Origin: Ectobacillus sp042610425 | GTDB taxonomy: Bacteria; Bacillota; Bacilli; Bacillales; Bacillaceae_G | DNA: 64,000 bases | Direction of reading: 5' to 3' | Assembly (NCBI RefSeq): GCF_042610425.1 | Contig: NZ_JBGJZM010000004.1 | Span: forward strand, 1-64,000 | Shown: in pieces, positions 35,579 through 45,299 of the stretch | How the letters are laid out: each line of letters begins with the position of its first letter | Position numbering within the stretch: the stretch's first letter is position 1 | The notes under the pieces: generated by a model | Told to the model about the DNA's origin: nothing | Databases searched by the model: none | Seen by the model: only the letters and a program-made list of their open reading frames with translations | Made by a program: the position numbers and the translations under genes

Positions 35579-36961
35579 ATGAAACTTATATTGTTATCGG
35601 GAGGTTCAGGGAAACGATTATGGCCACTTTCCAATGATTCTAGATCAAAACAGTTTTTAAAGATGTTAACATGTTCAGGGAATGAGTTAGAATCCATGGT
35701 TCAGAGACTGTGGCGACAATTAGACTTGAATCAATTATTGGACATTTCTTACATTTCTACGAGTGTAACACAAGTAGATATTATTCAAAGTCAATTAGGA
35801 ACCCAAATACCATTAATCATAGAGCCGGAGCGAAGAGATACTTTTCCGGCAATCATATTAGCAGCGACATATTTGTATTCAATCATTGGTGTTGATCTAA
35901 ATGAAGTAATCACTGTGATGCCTGTTGATCCTTTTGTGGAAAATCAATTTTTTGATAAGGTCAAAGATTTAGAGGGTGTCATTAAACAATCAGGTATGGA
36001 TATTGTTCTAATAGGTGTAAATCCTACCTATGCTTCAACGAAATATGGTTATATCATTCCTGACAATGCTGAAAGGAATAACCAGCAATCACAAACATAT
36101 ATAAATGTAAAAGGTTTTAAGGAAAAACCGACAGAAGAGCAAGCGCAGCAGTTGATTGAACAACATGCTCTATGGAACTGCGGTGTTTTTGCATTTAAAT
36201 TGGGTTATATGATTAACCAACTAGAAAAAAGAGGCCTGTCTACTCAGTATGATGAGATAATAAGGAACTATGAGAGGCTGCCAAAAATAAGCTTTGATTA
36301 TGAAATTGTAGAAAAGGCCGAGAAGGTTGCAGTTATTCCGTATAAGGGCTATTGGAAGGACTTAGGAACCTGGAATACGTTAACTGAGGATATGCAATCA
36401 AATATCATTGGCAGAGGCTCGATGAGTGATGATTGCATCAACACGCATTTAATTAATGAATTAGATATTCCCGTAGTTGTATTAGGTACTTCGAATATGG
36501 TTGTGGCAACAAGTCCCGATGGAATTTTAGTTACTGATAAATCCACAAGTCATCATGTCAAAGAGATAGTAAAAGATTTAGGACAACGGCCTATGTTCGA
36601 GGAACGCCGTTGGGGTTGGTATCGAGTTTTGGATTATAAAAAATCTACCGAAGGAATAGAAGTGCTGACAAAGCGATTATGTGTATTTGCAGGAAAAAAT
36701 CTTAGCTATCAATATCATCATAAGCGAAGCGAAGTATGGACGGTTGTTGAAGGTGAAGGCGAATTCGTTCTAGATGACGAATTGTCGTATGTAAAAATGG
36801 GTGATGTGTTACACATACCACTTGGTGCAAAACATGGTATCAGGGCAATCAAAGATCTTGAAATTATCGAGATTCAGATGGGGAGTAAACTTGAAGAAGA
36901 AGATATTGTTCGTTTATTTATGTCATGGGAAGAAATGAAGAAATCAATAAAAAATAAGTGA
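35579..36961 (+). CDS. manC: mannose-1-phosphate guanylyltransferase (type II, with cupin domain)
   Basis: 460 residues. It makes GDP-mannose from GTP and mannose-1-phosphate. The nucleotidyl-transfer signature LSGGSGKRLWPLS lies at residues 6-18 and the substrate-binding FKEKPT in the middle. From ~370 on, a cupin domain (LSYQYHHKRSEVWTVVEGEGEF...VLHIPLGAKHGIRAI) corresponds to the phosphomannose-isomerase half of bifunctional ManC/CpsB enzymes. ATG 35579 is chosen with GAGGTG 6 bases upstream. It supplies the precursor for gmd and fcl. Confidence 0.92.
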   Translation: MKLILLSGGSGKRLWPLSNDSRSKQFLKMLTCSGNELESMVQRLWRQLDLNQLLDISYISTSVTQVDIIQSQLGTQIPLIIEPERRDTFPAIILAATYLYSIIGVDLNEVITVMPVDPFVENQFFDKVKDLEGVIKQSGMDIVLIGVNPTYASTKYGYIIPDNAERNNQQSQTYINVKGFKEKPTEEQAQQLIEQHALWNCGVFAFKLGYMINQLEKRGLSTQYDEIIRNYERLPKISFDYEIVEKAEKVAVIPYKGYWKDLGTWNTLTEDMQSNIIGRGSMSDDCINTHLINELDIPVVVLGTSNMVVATSPDGILVTDKSTSHHVKEIVKDLGQRPMFEERRWGWYRVLDYKKSTEGIEVLTKRLCVFAGKNLSYQYHHKRSEVWTVVEGEGEFVLDDELSYVKMGDVLHIPLGAKHGIRAIKDLEIIEIQMGSKLEEEDIVRLFMSWEEMKKSIKNK

Positions 36962-37054
36962 ATTTCTTTGAATTTAAGTTAGCGGGTAACTACTGTCAAG
37001 ATTCACTTTGTTCATATATACAATTAAGCAGCTATGTATATTGGAGGAATATAA

Positions 37055-37999
37055 ATGAAACAGTGGGAAAATAAGAAAGTGATGGTAACTGGAGGTGCGG
37101 GATTTCTTGGTTCTCATGTAGTGGAACGGTTGAGGGAGTTAGGTTGCAAACAAATTATTATACCGCGCAGCAGACAATATGATTTACGTAATCCACAAAC
37201 AGCTATGACACTGATACAGGAAACAAGGCCTGATGTGATCATTCATTTAGCTGCTTCGGTTGGTGGGATTGAAGCAAACAGAAAATATCCAGGGTCATTT
37301 TTCTATGATAATTTATCAATGGGGATTCATCTGATGGAAGCAGCTAGAGTAGAAAACGTAGAAAAATTCGTGGCTTGTGGAACAATATGCTCTTATCCTA
37401 AGTTTACTTCTGTTCCTTTTAAGGAAGACAATTTATGGGATGGATATCCTGAAGAGACAAATGCCCCCTATGGTTTGGCCAAGAAAATGCTGCTAGTTCA
37501 GAGTCAGGCATATAGGCAACAATATAATTTTAACTCTATTTTTCTTCTTCCTGTAAATTTGTATGGGCCTCGTGATAACTTCGACTTGGAGACTTCTCAT
37601 GTAATTCCAGCTCTAATACGGAAATGTATGGAGGCGAAAGAACAGGGAAAAGATTATATTACGGTTTGGGGGAGCGGGAAGGCAACGAGAGAGTTTTTAT
37701 TTGTTGAAGATGCTGCTGAAGCGATTTTGATGGCTGCAGCGAGTTATAACGGGGATGAACCCGTAAACATCGGTACAGGAACAGAGATTTCAATTAAAGA
37801 CTTAGTGGAGTTAATTGCCACTCAAACAGGTTTTAAAGGTCAAATTCGCTGGGATTCTCAGAAGCCTGACGGTCAACCTCGAAGATGTCTCGATGTACAG
37901 AGGGCGAAGGAATGTTTTGGATTTGAAGCAAAGGTTAGCCTAGAAGAAGGATTGAAAAAAACCATAGAATGGTATATTAATCAAGAAGTAAATGAATGA
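37055..37999 (+). CDS. fcl: GDP-L-fucose synthase
   Basis: 314 residues. NADPH-dependent epimerase-reductase that turns GDP-4-keto-6-deoxymannose into GDP-L-fucose. GGAGFLG (13-19), LAASVGGIEANRKYP, Y139-G-L-A-K143 and the long NLYGPRDNFDLETSHVIPALIRK segment are characteristic of Fcl/WcaG. GGAGGAAT precedes the ATG. With manC 94 bases upstream and gmd 16 kb away, it closes the GDP-fucose pathway. Confidence 0.92.
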   Translation: MKQWENKKVMVTGGAGFLGSHVVERLRELGCKQIIIPRSRQYDLRNPQTAMTLIQETRPDVIIHLAASVGGIEANRKYPGSFFYDNLSMGIHLMEAARVENVEKFVACGTICSYPKFTSVPFKEDNLWDGYPEETNAPYGLAKKMLLVQSQAYRQQYNFNSIFLLPVNLYGPRDNFDLETSHVIPALIRKCMEAKEQGKDYITVWGSGKATREFLFVEDAAEAILMAAASYNGDEPVNIGTGTEISIKDLVELIATQTGFKGQIRWDSQKPDGQPRRCLDVQRAKECFGFEAKVSLEEGLKKTIEWYINQEVNE

Positions 38000-38642
38000 A
38001 AGAATAGATGTAAATAAGCCCAATTCAAAAATTCGATATAAGAAATGAAAATGATTTAGATGCCTTCCTGGACGAAAAACCCTATTTTTGCGGAAATAGA
38101 TTTACAGTTGCATGTTATTAATGCTTATTGATTTATATACTTGTCCAAATTCTTAAAAATATTAAGGAATACAGAAATATCACCAACCAGAAATTATCTA
38201 ATTAATAGTTAGATAGTGATACGGGACAACTTAAGTTGTCCTGTTATTGTGGAAACGATGGAAGAATTGGATTTGTTGATCATATTTAATAGAATTAGAC
38301 ACATCTTTATCTAATATATAAAGTTAACTAACGATTGTTGATTAAAAATTCGAATGTAAAAACCTCCACTGAGACATTTGGTTCCTCCAATTTGTATTTC
38401 TTTTTAAATTAGATTCGAAATTACGTTTTGAATTATGTAAGAGAGGGATTCAATTCATAATGAATGTCTAATTTAGCTACTTTAAATGAGTAAGACAATC
38501 TTATATTTGATATTTCGTACCAGTTAATTAAACATAAAAAAGCTGCCTCAATGACAGCTCTTAAAGACTCATTCGTTACGCTTAATTATTTTTACATACA
38601 AGCAATTGCAGGTTGGATACCCCTTGTTTTGAGGGGGTCACT
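38000..38642. other. 643-base intergenic stretch with a perfect palindrome
   Basis: AT-rich spacer marking the end of the glycan locus. It holds a perfect 18-base palindrome at 38224-38241 (GGACAAC TT AA GTTGTCC) with a T-poor tail, and a weak hairpin ending in TTTTTT on the minus strand at ~38536-38565 that may terminate the gene ending at 38643. No gene is recognised. Confidence 0.4.
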
Positions 38643-39812
38643 CTACTTAACCACTCGATTCTGTATTGCATCTCGCAGTTGTACCAACGCTTGTTGAATC
38701 AACTCGTACGAACAAGCAATATTCATGCGCATAAAGCCTACTCCTTCTATGCCAAAGGTGCTTCCTTCGTTTAAAGCAAGTTTTGCTTCTTTTAATAGGA
38801 AAGCAGCCAATTCCTTTGGTTGCATTCCGAGATTGCGAAAATCTATCCAAAGTAAATAGGTTCCTTCCGGTACGATTACATGAAGTGCGGGAAGATATGT
38901 TTTTATATAATGCTCCACATACTTGATATTTTCTTTCATGTATTGCAAGCAATCATGTAACCATTCTTCGCCTTCGTTGTAGGCTGCTTCTGTGGCTACT
39001 AAACTAAACGGGCTAATTGATCCAATATGGTATCGTTGGATGCAATTTTTAAATTTTGTTCGTATTTTTTTATTTGGAATGATGATGTTTGCACTGTGTA
39101 AGCCGGCGATATTAAAGGTTTTGCTCGGTGCTGTGCAAATGATGGATAGGTTTTGTATCTCCTCAGAAATGGTAGCAACAGGTATATGTGTATGATTTTC
39201 ATACACGAGATCTGCGTGGATTTCATCTGAAACGAGCAAGATATTATGTTGCACACACATGTCAGCTAATTTTTCTAATTCCTGTTTCGTCCATACGCGG
39301 CCAACTGGATTGTGCGGGCTGCAAAAGATTAGCATTTTTACGTTTTCATCGATTTTTGCTTTCAAATCTTCGAAGTCGATTTCATACGTACCATCTTGCA
39401 GTTGGAGTGGATTCACAACAAGCTCGCGGCCGAAGTCTTTCACAACGGAATGGAAAGGAGGATACACCGGCGTTTGAATGATGACTTTGTCGCCAGGGTC
39501 TGTAAACTCTTGAACAATCAGACTTAGTGCAGGAACAACACCAGGACAATTGACAATCCAATCCTTTTCGATTTTCCAGTTATGACGTCTGTCCATCCAG
39601 TTCATAATGGAATGATAATAAGAATCAGATGGAAGCGAATACCCAAAAATTCCGTCTGCAGCGCGCTTCTTTAATGCTTCTATCACGGGTGCTGGTGATA
39701 AAAAATCCATATCTGCTACCCACATCGGTAAGGCATCTGATGCACCAAAAAATGTTTCTAATCCGTCCCATTTCACGGAATTGGTATGATAACGGTCATT
39801 TACATATTTCAT
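38643..39812 (-). CDS. patB: PatB/MalY-type cystathionine beta-lyase / aminotransferase
   Basis: 389 residues, fold-type I PLP enzyme. SPHNPVGRVWTKQELEKLADMC, LVSDEIHADLVYENHTHIP and the Schiff-base Lys in CTAPSKTFNIAGLHSANIII identify the MalY/PatB subfamily, which cleaves cystathionine or cysteine C-S bonds in the cytoplasm. The start ATG at 39812 follows AGAGGTGAACTAGA. It is a single gene. It is metabolically linked to the metY-like gene (sulfur amino acids) but without an S-box of its own. Confidence 0.9.
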   Translation of the reverse strand: MKYVNDRYHTNSVKWDGLETFFGASDALPMWVADMDFLSPAPVIEALKKRAADGIFGYSLPSDSYYHSIMNWMDRRHNWKIEKDWIVNCPGVVPALSLIVQEFTDPGDKVIIQTPVYPPFHSVVKDFGRELVVNPLQLQDGTYEIDFEDLKAKIDENVKMLIFCSPHNPVGRVWTKQELEKLADMCVQHNILLVSDEIHADLVYENHTHIPVATISEEIQNLSIICTAPSKTFNIAGLHSANIIIPNKKIRTKFKNCIQRYHIGSISPFSLVATEAAYNEGEEWLHDCLQYMKENIKYVEHYIKTYLPALHVIVPEGTYLLWIDFRNLGMQPKELAAFLLKEAKLALNEGSTFGIEGVGFMRMNIACSYELIQQALVQLRDAIQNRVVK

Positions 39813-40494
39813 TCTAGTTCACCTCTTCTGATAGGAAATTTCTATTAGTTCAACTATACCCGATTATAAGAACATTAGAAAAATTTTTGTTTAATGACGA
39901 AAAAACAGACGGAAAAGTAGGATGTTTCTACTCTTTCGTCTGTTTTTTTAGGTACGAGCACGTAACGATCTACCTTGCACCAATAGAAATCGTTTATTAC
40001 CTACCTATAATCTTTCGACTAGAAGTAAGCAGTTCACCACTCCTACCAATGGTTCGTTCGACCGTACAGAATACCTGTACAACCATAGATAACCTATAGG
40101 CTAACTATGACCGTTAGCTTCGATAAGGGGACACTGCCCTTAATTGCCTGCGGCACCCGGCACGATCTTCGCTTAACTCAATTTGATAAGTTGGAACCTC
40201 GTTATAATCATAGCAGCTAGCATACGACTATAACAAACCTTTTCCCCACCAAATTGAATCTTTCTCTGGCTACATATAAACCTATACGTTTGTACAAACG
40301 TAAGACCTATATGCAACCTTTGACCGACCTCTATACAGCTCTTAAGAACCATATAGAAATCTTGGCTCAACCGTTACGTACCCGATGTCTTTATAATGCT
40401 CCAAAGTGAAAAATATATACATGTGATTAAAATGTTTCGTGGGGGAGTGGGAGATTGGAGCTTGTAGGAGATAGAAGTTCCTAACTGACTTAAT
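39813..40494. other. 682-base intergenic stretch
   Basis: Holds the patB upstream region and a strong symmetric hairpin at 39901-39948. The remainder (to 40494) has scattered stop codons in all frames and no recognisable gene; it may be decayed sequence. Confidence 0.4.
39901..39948. terminator. bidirectional hairpin terminator
   Basis: AAAACAGACG(G)AAAAGTAG pairs with CTACTCTTTCGTCTGTTTT around a short loop; A run on the left, T run on the right. It lies upstream of patB, so it would end transcription coming from the minus-strand NERD gene side or from a lost plus-strand gene. Confidence 0.6.
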
Positions 40495-41405
40495 TTATAT
40501 ATAATGAGTAGATTTAGTATGTCCTATGTGTACAAGGTTCTTTTGTAGGATTTTTCGTATTGTTTTCTTCGATTTAATAATGTTACACCATTCATGTATG
40601 AAGGTTGTGGTGACTTTTCTGTCTGGGAAAAGGTTTCGGTATTCCTCAATACTTCGTAAAACTGCGGTAGATACATTCTCTTGAAAACCGCACTTATCAC
40701 AAGTACAAATTTTATCACTCGTAGCACTAATAAATGCGGGGCACCTTGTACAAGTTATACCAAATGTAAGTTGATGAAAGGAGTATTCGGGTAATTGTGA
40801 GTAGGGGGAGTTATTCAAATGGAGTGTAATTAATTTTTCTGCAAACTTTAATTGCTCATGATTCCCTGCACGGGATTTCTTATTAGAATTGGTTAGAAAG
40901 GAATTTATTTGGTTAGGGAAAATGATTGGTATGTTTAAAGGAGCTTGATATAAGAAAAAATCGGGATTAACAAAGATGACGAAAGAATCAATTGTGTAAT
41001 TGTATCCAAGATTATGGACAAATCGTCGAAATAGTGATGCATTTCTTTTTAGCTGCAGTAAGGGGTTTTTTATTCATGTCCTGATGTTGAGTACCAACGA
41101 TCTCCATCCATATAATAATTACCTTCATAGTTTTTAATTTCAAGAAGGTAAATTTTATCTTGAGATATGATCAATGTATCTATTTGAAATAATGTATTGT
41201 TATTTTCAAGTAATAAATCATTTACGATGAGCCAGTCACTAGAAGTATTTTGTAACCATGTATCAAATTTTTTCTCTCCCAAGAATCCTTTTTCAAGATT
41301 TAGATAATAATTTTCTTGTTTTGCTGACAATCTCATTCGCCTGCTTAAGTATCTAAAACACATTAATTCAGATGGCTCAGATCGATGCTTAAGAAACATT
41401 GCCAC
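40495..41405 (-). pseudogene. NERD-domain protein gene with a single frameshift
   Basis: Start ATG at 41405; the first ~111 codons encode a NERD domain (KGFLGEKKFDTWL, LLLENNNTLFQIDTLII, YLLEIKNYEG). The frame stops at TAA near 41070, but inserting one A in the GAATAAAAAACC run gives E-I-K-N-P and reopens the frame through LLQLKRNASLFRRFVHN to a C-terminal four-Cys zinc-ribbon-like part (CTRCPAF...CTCDKCGF) and the stop at 40495, ~303 residues in all. Either a recent frameshift mutation or a sequencing error in an A run. Confidence 0.8.
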
Positions 41406-41607
41406 ACACCCTTCTTTTGGATTTTTTACAAGATGATGTTGGTGAAAATATTAAATTACATTTACCGGTTTGTCTATCAGTAATTTAATCGTAACCACGA
41501 CGAAGAAATGATGCTTGCAATAGGTAAAAAATCAAATTAGATGTACGAAAGGGCATGATTTGTGTCTGTAAAAAGAAAAAATTGAAATGTGCAGCAACAT
41601 AAGAAGT

Positions 41608-41900
41608 GGATAGTGCTCGTAGGTCAGGGAAACCCGCCCGAGCGGGAAGAAAAGGAAAGGGATTGAGCCCGTGAGTCGGGGAAATGCGTCAGAGTGGGAA
41701 GAAAAGGAAAAGGATTGAGCCCGTGAGTCGGGGAAATGCGTCAAAGTGGGAAGAAAAGGAAAGGGATTGAGCCCGGCAACCGAGGAAACCCGCCCGAGCG
41801 GGAAGAAAAAGAGAAGGATAGTGCCCGTGAGCCAGGAAAACCAGCCCAAGCGGAAAGAAACCCCAAAGAATTGTGCTCACAAACAGGAAAAACCTGACAG
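41608..41900 (+). repeat. 52-bp tandem repeat (minisatellite), about 5.5 copies
   Basis: Copies begin at 41608, 41660, 41712, 41764, 41816 and, degenerated, 41868: exactly 52 bases each time. The unit starts GGATTGAGCCCGTGAGTC and ends with GTGGGAAGAAAAGGAAA. Copies 2 and 3 are almost identical, the outer ones diverge. The G-rich strand is the plus strand. 52 is not a multiple of three, so the repeat cannot encode a repeated peptide in one frame. Confidence 0.9.
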
Positions 41901-41934
41901 GTCGATAACAAAAGCCCCCGCTGCAGCCACAAAA

Positions 41935-41970
41935 ACCAAAAAAAAACGAGAAGACTCGTCTTCTCGTTTT
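41935..41970 (-). terminator. terminator of the ctaM-like gene
   Basis: Stem AAAACGAGAAGA (41943-41954) / TCTTCTCGTTTT (41959-41970); on the minus strand it is followed by a long T run. Confidence 0.85.
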
Positions 41971-42005
41971 GATACGATTTTCACCGTACATAGCGTAACA
42001 ACTAC

Positions 42006-42554
42006 TTAATAATAAGGGGACATTAATAAAAATACGAGCACACCGGTAAAACTTACATATAACCAAATTGGCATAGACCATCTGACGATTTTACGATGCT
42101 TAGATATTTGACCAGTCCAGCCCCAGATTACGGAGAAGAGGGCAAGTGGTACGATAATTGCTGCCAAAAAGCTGTGAGTGATTAAGATAAAGAAATAGAA
42201 ATAGCGTAGAAATCCGCCGCCGCCGTAATGGGCAGGTTGTGCTAAATATTGATGTGACAAGTAGGAAACGCAGAAAAGTAAGGTTGTTGTAAATGCGGCC
42301 ATTATAAAGCGTCGATGCATCTTGATATTTTTTCTTTTAATGAAGTATAGAGCTGATAATAAGAATACAAATGTAAAGCTGTTGAAAATGGCATTCATGC
42401 GCGGCATGATTGTCAAATCAAAGTTTACTGTCCCCTTATGGCCAAAAGGACCGAAGAATAGTAACAGTATAATTCCGTTTACGACAACGGAAAGAGTTAC
42501 GACGAAAGCCGTGTAATTACGATTGTTAGGGGACTCGCTTTGAACGTTATTCAT
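42006..42554 (-). CDS. ctaM: DUF420 membrane protein (CtaM/YozB-like)
   Basis: 182 residues with five predicted membrane helices. RMNAIFNSFTFVFLLSALYFIKRKNIKMHRRFIMAAF and the conserved histidines in HRRFIM, SYLSHQYL and LITHSFLAAII match DUF420. The S. aureus member CtaM is needed for activity of heme A-containing terminal oxidase, so a role in cytochrome oxidase maturation is likely. AGGAGG lies 7 bases before the ATG at 42554. Confidence 0.87.
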   Translation of the reverse strand: MNNVQSESPNNRNYTAFVVTLSVVVNGIILLLFFGPFGHKGTVNFDLTIMPRMNAIFNSFTFVFLLSALYFIKRKNIKMHRRFIMAAFTTTLLFCVSYLSHQYLAQPAHYGGGGFLRYFYFFILITHSFLAAIIVPLALFSVIWGWTGQISKHRKIVRWSMPIWLYVSFTGVLVFLLMSPYY

Positions 42555-42904
42555 GGTTTAGCCTCCTATGTAATGGTATTTCTCTCTTTGCAAGAGAGTT
42601 CTTTCTATAAACTATTTAATTATATCATGCTGGCCTTATACGAAAAAGTGACAAAATTCGTACATATTCTATAATCACAAGCATCGGTAAAAGCTATTTT
42701 ATCTTATCAAAAAACAATGAAATACTCACGAATAACGCTTGTTTGAAGTAATGATAAATATGACAAAACAATTTGTAATATAAGTATGTTTTGTAAATTT
42801 GGTATGTTAATAAATTTATGTCAAATTAACACAGCATATATATGACTTTAACATTGGTGGTATTAAATTGTAATTGTATAAAATTGTTGAAAAGAGGCGA
42901 ATTT
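42555..42904. other. 350-base divergent promoter region
   Basis: Separates the ctaM-like gene and the phosphatase gene; contains the putative Pho box at 42815-42853 and TATAAA at 42878-42883. No gene is seen. Confidence 0.45.
42815..42853 (+). promoter_or_regulatory. putative PhoP binding repeats
   Basis: TTTATG (42815), TTAACA (42826) and TTAACA (42848) fall on an 11-base grid with one degenerate position (42837, GCATAT-like) between them. The B. subtilis PhoP site is a set of TTHACA-type repeats at 11-base spacing, so this fits phosphate control of the phosphatase gene 50 bases downstream. Not tested. Confidence 0.4.
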
Positions 42905-45094
42905 ATGAAAAAAAAGTTAATTTCTACAGGGCTTGTTTTAGGAGTAACGTTGTCCATTATGATTCCCGCTGTATCCCCAATTCATGCGCAAACTACCTTA
43001 AATGTAACCAATGTTGAATTTGTGGGAATGGATGCACCAACAAATGTAACGGATATGGCTAAAGTTCAAACATCTGCAAAAGTAAAGGTAACTTACTCTG
43101 ATGGATCAACAAAAGAAGTACCACTTGCATATAATAAACTCTTCCAAACAAACGATAAAGTTGCAACAAATCAAGGTGTTAAAATTGCAGCAGGTACCCC
43201 AATTGATGCTATGGGTAACCCTATTATGGATAAAAGTGTTCCCGGGGATGTAGTACCGTTTATCTCTGATGCACCAGACTCAAACAGCTTGCTTAACCCT
43301 CAATCAAATGATGGCTCTCTTTCACTTGTAACACAATATGAATATCAAACATTAGATCATTCTGGTAGCTCTGCCTATGGTAAGGTTCCCGCATCTCTAA
43401 CAGTTTCTAAACTTGTACAAAATATGGAAACAGGAGAATTGAAATTAGAATCTGCTACTAAAGTTGATACTTCAGCTGCTGGCGGTGTTTGGATTACTTG
43501 TAACGGTTCTCTTTCTCCTTGGAACACACATTTAAGCTCAGAAGAATATGAATCAGATGCACGTGCATTTGAAGCTAATACTACTACTGACCCAACAAAT
43601 GTTAAATCCTTTGCCACATATTTTAATGGAGATGCAACAAAAGCCAATCCTTATAACTACGGATTCATTCCAGAAGTTACAGTAAATGCTGACGGTTCTA
43701 GTAATATTGTTAAACATTACAGTGTAGGTCGTAAATCCAACGAACTTATGAAGGTTATGGCAGATAAGAAAACTGCATTCTTCGGTGATGATGGCTCTTA
43801 CACTACTATGTTCATGTATGTTGCGGACACAGAAGAAGATCTTTCAGCTGGTACGCTTTATGCTGCTAAGTTTAACCAAACTAGCACAGATAATGGTGGT
43901 AGCGGAGATTTACAATGGGTGAAACTTGGACATGCTACTGATAGTGAAGTAAAGGCAATCATCGACAGTGGTGTAAAATTTAGTGATATTTTCGAAGTTT
44001 CCGATACTGCAAAAGCAGGCTACAAAGCAGTTAAGACATATGCTAACAGCAACAAAGTAGAATACTTAAAAGTTAAACCAGGTATGGAAAAAGCAGCTGC
44101 ATTCTTAGAATCACGTCGTTATGCTGCATATATTGGTGCTACAGCTGAGTTTAACAAAATGGAAGGTGTTTCGGTAAACACTTCTGATAAAAAATTATAC
44201 ATTGCAATTACTGATATTAGTAAGAGTATGGCAGATGGTGCTGGTAAAGATCCAGTTGATGATGTTCATCTTCCGGTCATTAAAGCAGGTGCTACTTTCG
44301 AGTTACCATTACAGGGCGGACAAAAGGATAGTAGCGGCGCTGCAATCAACAGTAACTACGTTGCATCATCAATGAAAGCATTGGTAGTTGGGGAAGACTT
44401 AGCTACTCCTGATGCGTATGGTAATACTGCAAATCCAGATAAAGTAGCAAACACAGACAACTTAAGCTACTCCGAAGAAATGAGAACTCTATTTATCGGA
44501 GAAGATAGCGGCAAACACATCAACAACTTCGTATGGGCGTATAACGTTGATACAAAGAAACTATCTCGTATTCTATCAGTTCCAGCAGGAGCAGAAGCAA
44601 CAGGTTTACAAGTAGCAGACAATCGTAACGGCTTCTCTTACATTATGAGTAACTTCCAACATCCAGGTGATGAATTGGATACTTATAAACCAACTGCTAT
44701 TAGCATTAGCTCGTTAAAGGATGAAGTAAATAAATTTATTGGAATCGATAAAGCAGGTATGGTTGGATATTTAAATTTAGGCGACGTTCTTCACCAAGTA
44801 GTCAAGGAAACACCGGCTACAGATAACGGTAATACGAACAATGGTGGACAAACGCCAGCAACGGATAACAACGGCGGACAAACACCTGCAACTGACAATG
44901 GTAGTACGTCTACACCAACAAATACATCAAATACAACGGATACAACTATCAATAGCACTACTCCAGTTTCAACAACTAACAATAGCAAGAAGCTTCCTGA
45001 TACAGCAACCACTGTATACAGCATGCTAGGTCTTGGCGCTGTGCTTGCTGCAATTGGAGCATTCTTCTTACGCAGAAAAAAAGCAGTAAAATAA
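42905..45094 (+). CDS. secreted PhoX-family (DUF839) alkaline phosphatase with LPDTA sortase anchor
   Basis: 729 residues from the chosen ATG 42905 (AAAGAGGCG upstream; a longer frame from 42842 lacks a signal start). Signal peptide MKKKLISTGLVLGVTL...IHA (~1-28). The body carries DUF839/PhoX-like segments (GAGKDPVDDVHLPVI, NLSYSEEMRTLFIGEDSG, NNFVWAYNVDTKKLSRIL, ADNRNGFSYIMSNFQHPGD). The C-terminus has TPATDNGG-type spacer repeats, LPDTA at 697-701, a membrane helix and RRKKAVK. LPDTA is the motif used by B. subtilis class D sortase YhcS; a class D sortase is encoded at 57916. It is expected on the cell wall. Confidence 0.87.
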   Translation: MKKKLISTGLVLGVTLSIMIPAVSPIHAQTTLNVTNVEFVGMDAPTNVTDMAKVQTSAKVKVTYSDGSTKEVPLAYNKLFQTNDKVATNQGVKIAAGTPIDAMGNPIMDKSVPGDVVPFISDAPDSNSLLNPQSNDGSLSLVTQYEYQTLDHSGSSAYGKVPASLTVSKLVQNMETGELKLESATKVDTSAAGGVWITCNGSLSPWNTHLSSEEYESDARAFEANTTTDPTNVKSFATYFNGDATKANPYNYGFIPEVTVNADGSSNIVKHYSVGRKSNELMKVMADKKTAFFGDDGSYTTMFMYVADTEEDLSAGTLYAAKFNQTSTDNGGSGDLQWVKLGHATDSEVKAIIDSGVKFSDIFEVSDTAKAGYKAVKTYANSNKVEYLKVKPGMEKAAAFLESRRYAAYIGATAEFNKMEGVSVNTSDKKLYIAITDISKSMADGAGKDPVDDVHLPVIKAGATFELPLQGGQKDSSGAAINSNYVASSMKALVVGEDLATPDAYGNTANPDKVANTDNLSYSEEMRTLFIGEDSGKHINNFVWAYNVDTKKLSRILSVPAGAEATGLQVADNRNGFSYIMSNFQHPGDELDTYKPTAISISSLKDEVNKFIGIDKAGMVGYLNLGDVLHQVVKETPATDNGNTNNGGQTPATDNNGGQTPATDNGSTSTPTNTSNTTDTTINSTTPVSTTNNSKKLPDTATTVYSMLGLGAVLAAIGAFFLRRKKAVK

Positions 45095-45109
45095 TGAATA
45101 GGTAAGGAA

Positions 45110-45141
45110 TGGGGCACCTTTTATAGGGTGCTCCTTTTTTA
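45110..45141 (+). terminator. terminator of the phosphatase gene
   Basis: GGGGCACC (45111-45118) pairs with GGGTGCTCC (45126-45134), followed by TTTTTT. Confidence 0.82.
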
Positions 45142-45299
45142 TGTTTACAAAAAAAGAAGTTGTGTCAATATTGTGTCTATGTGTGCAATATTGGACGACA
45201 GGATACAAAGCTTGTTATCATAGTACATATATGTAAAAGTGTAAACAGATTGTTATACTTACTATATTGGTATGAAAAACAAGTGAAGAGGTATGAAGA

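Larger units (their letters stand above)
41406..42005. other. 600-base stretch with minisatellite
   Basis: Between the NERD gene and the ctaM-like gene. The 52-bp-period repeat occupies 41608-~41900 and a terminator lies at 41935-41970. The open frames across the repeat on both strands are by-products of its composition. Confidence 0.5.

Noticed and set aside
40173..40370. Minus-strand 65-codon frame
   Set aside because: Lies in an otherwise decayed intergenic region, no ribosome binding site, no similarity to known proteins.
41608..41900. CRISPR array
   Set aside because: The 52-base units are contiguous and diverge gradually; there are no constant repeats separated by unique spacers and no cas genes.
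41532..42081. Proline/phenylalanine-rich repeat proteins encoded across the minisatellite
   Set aside because: The period of 52 bases shifts frame at each copy and the frames overlap each other; no ribosome binding sites.
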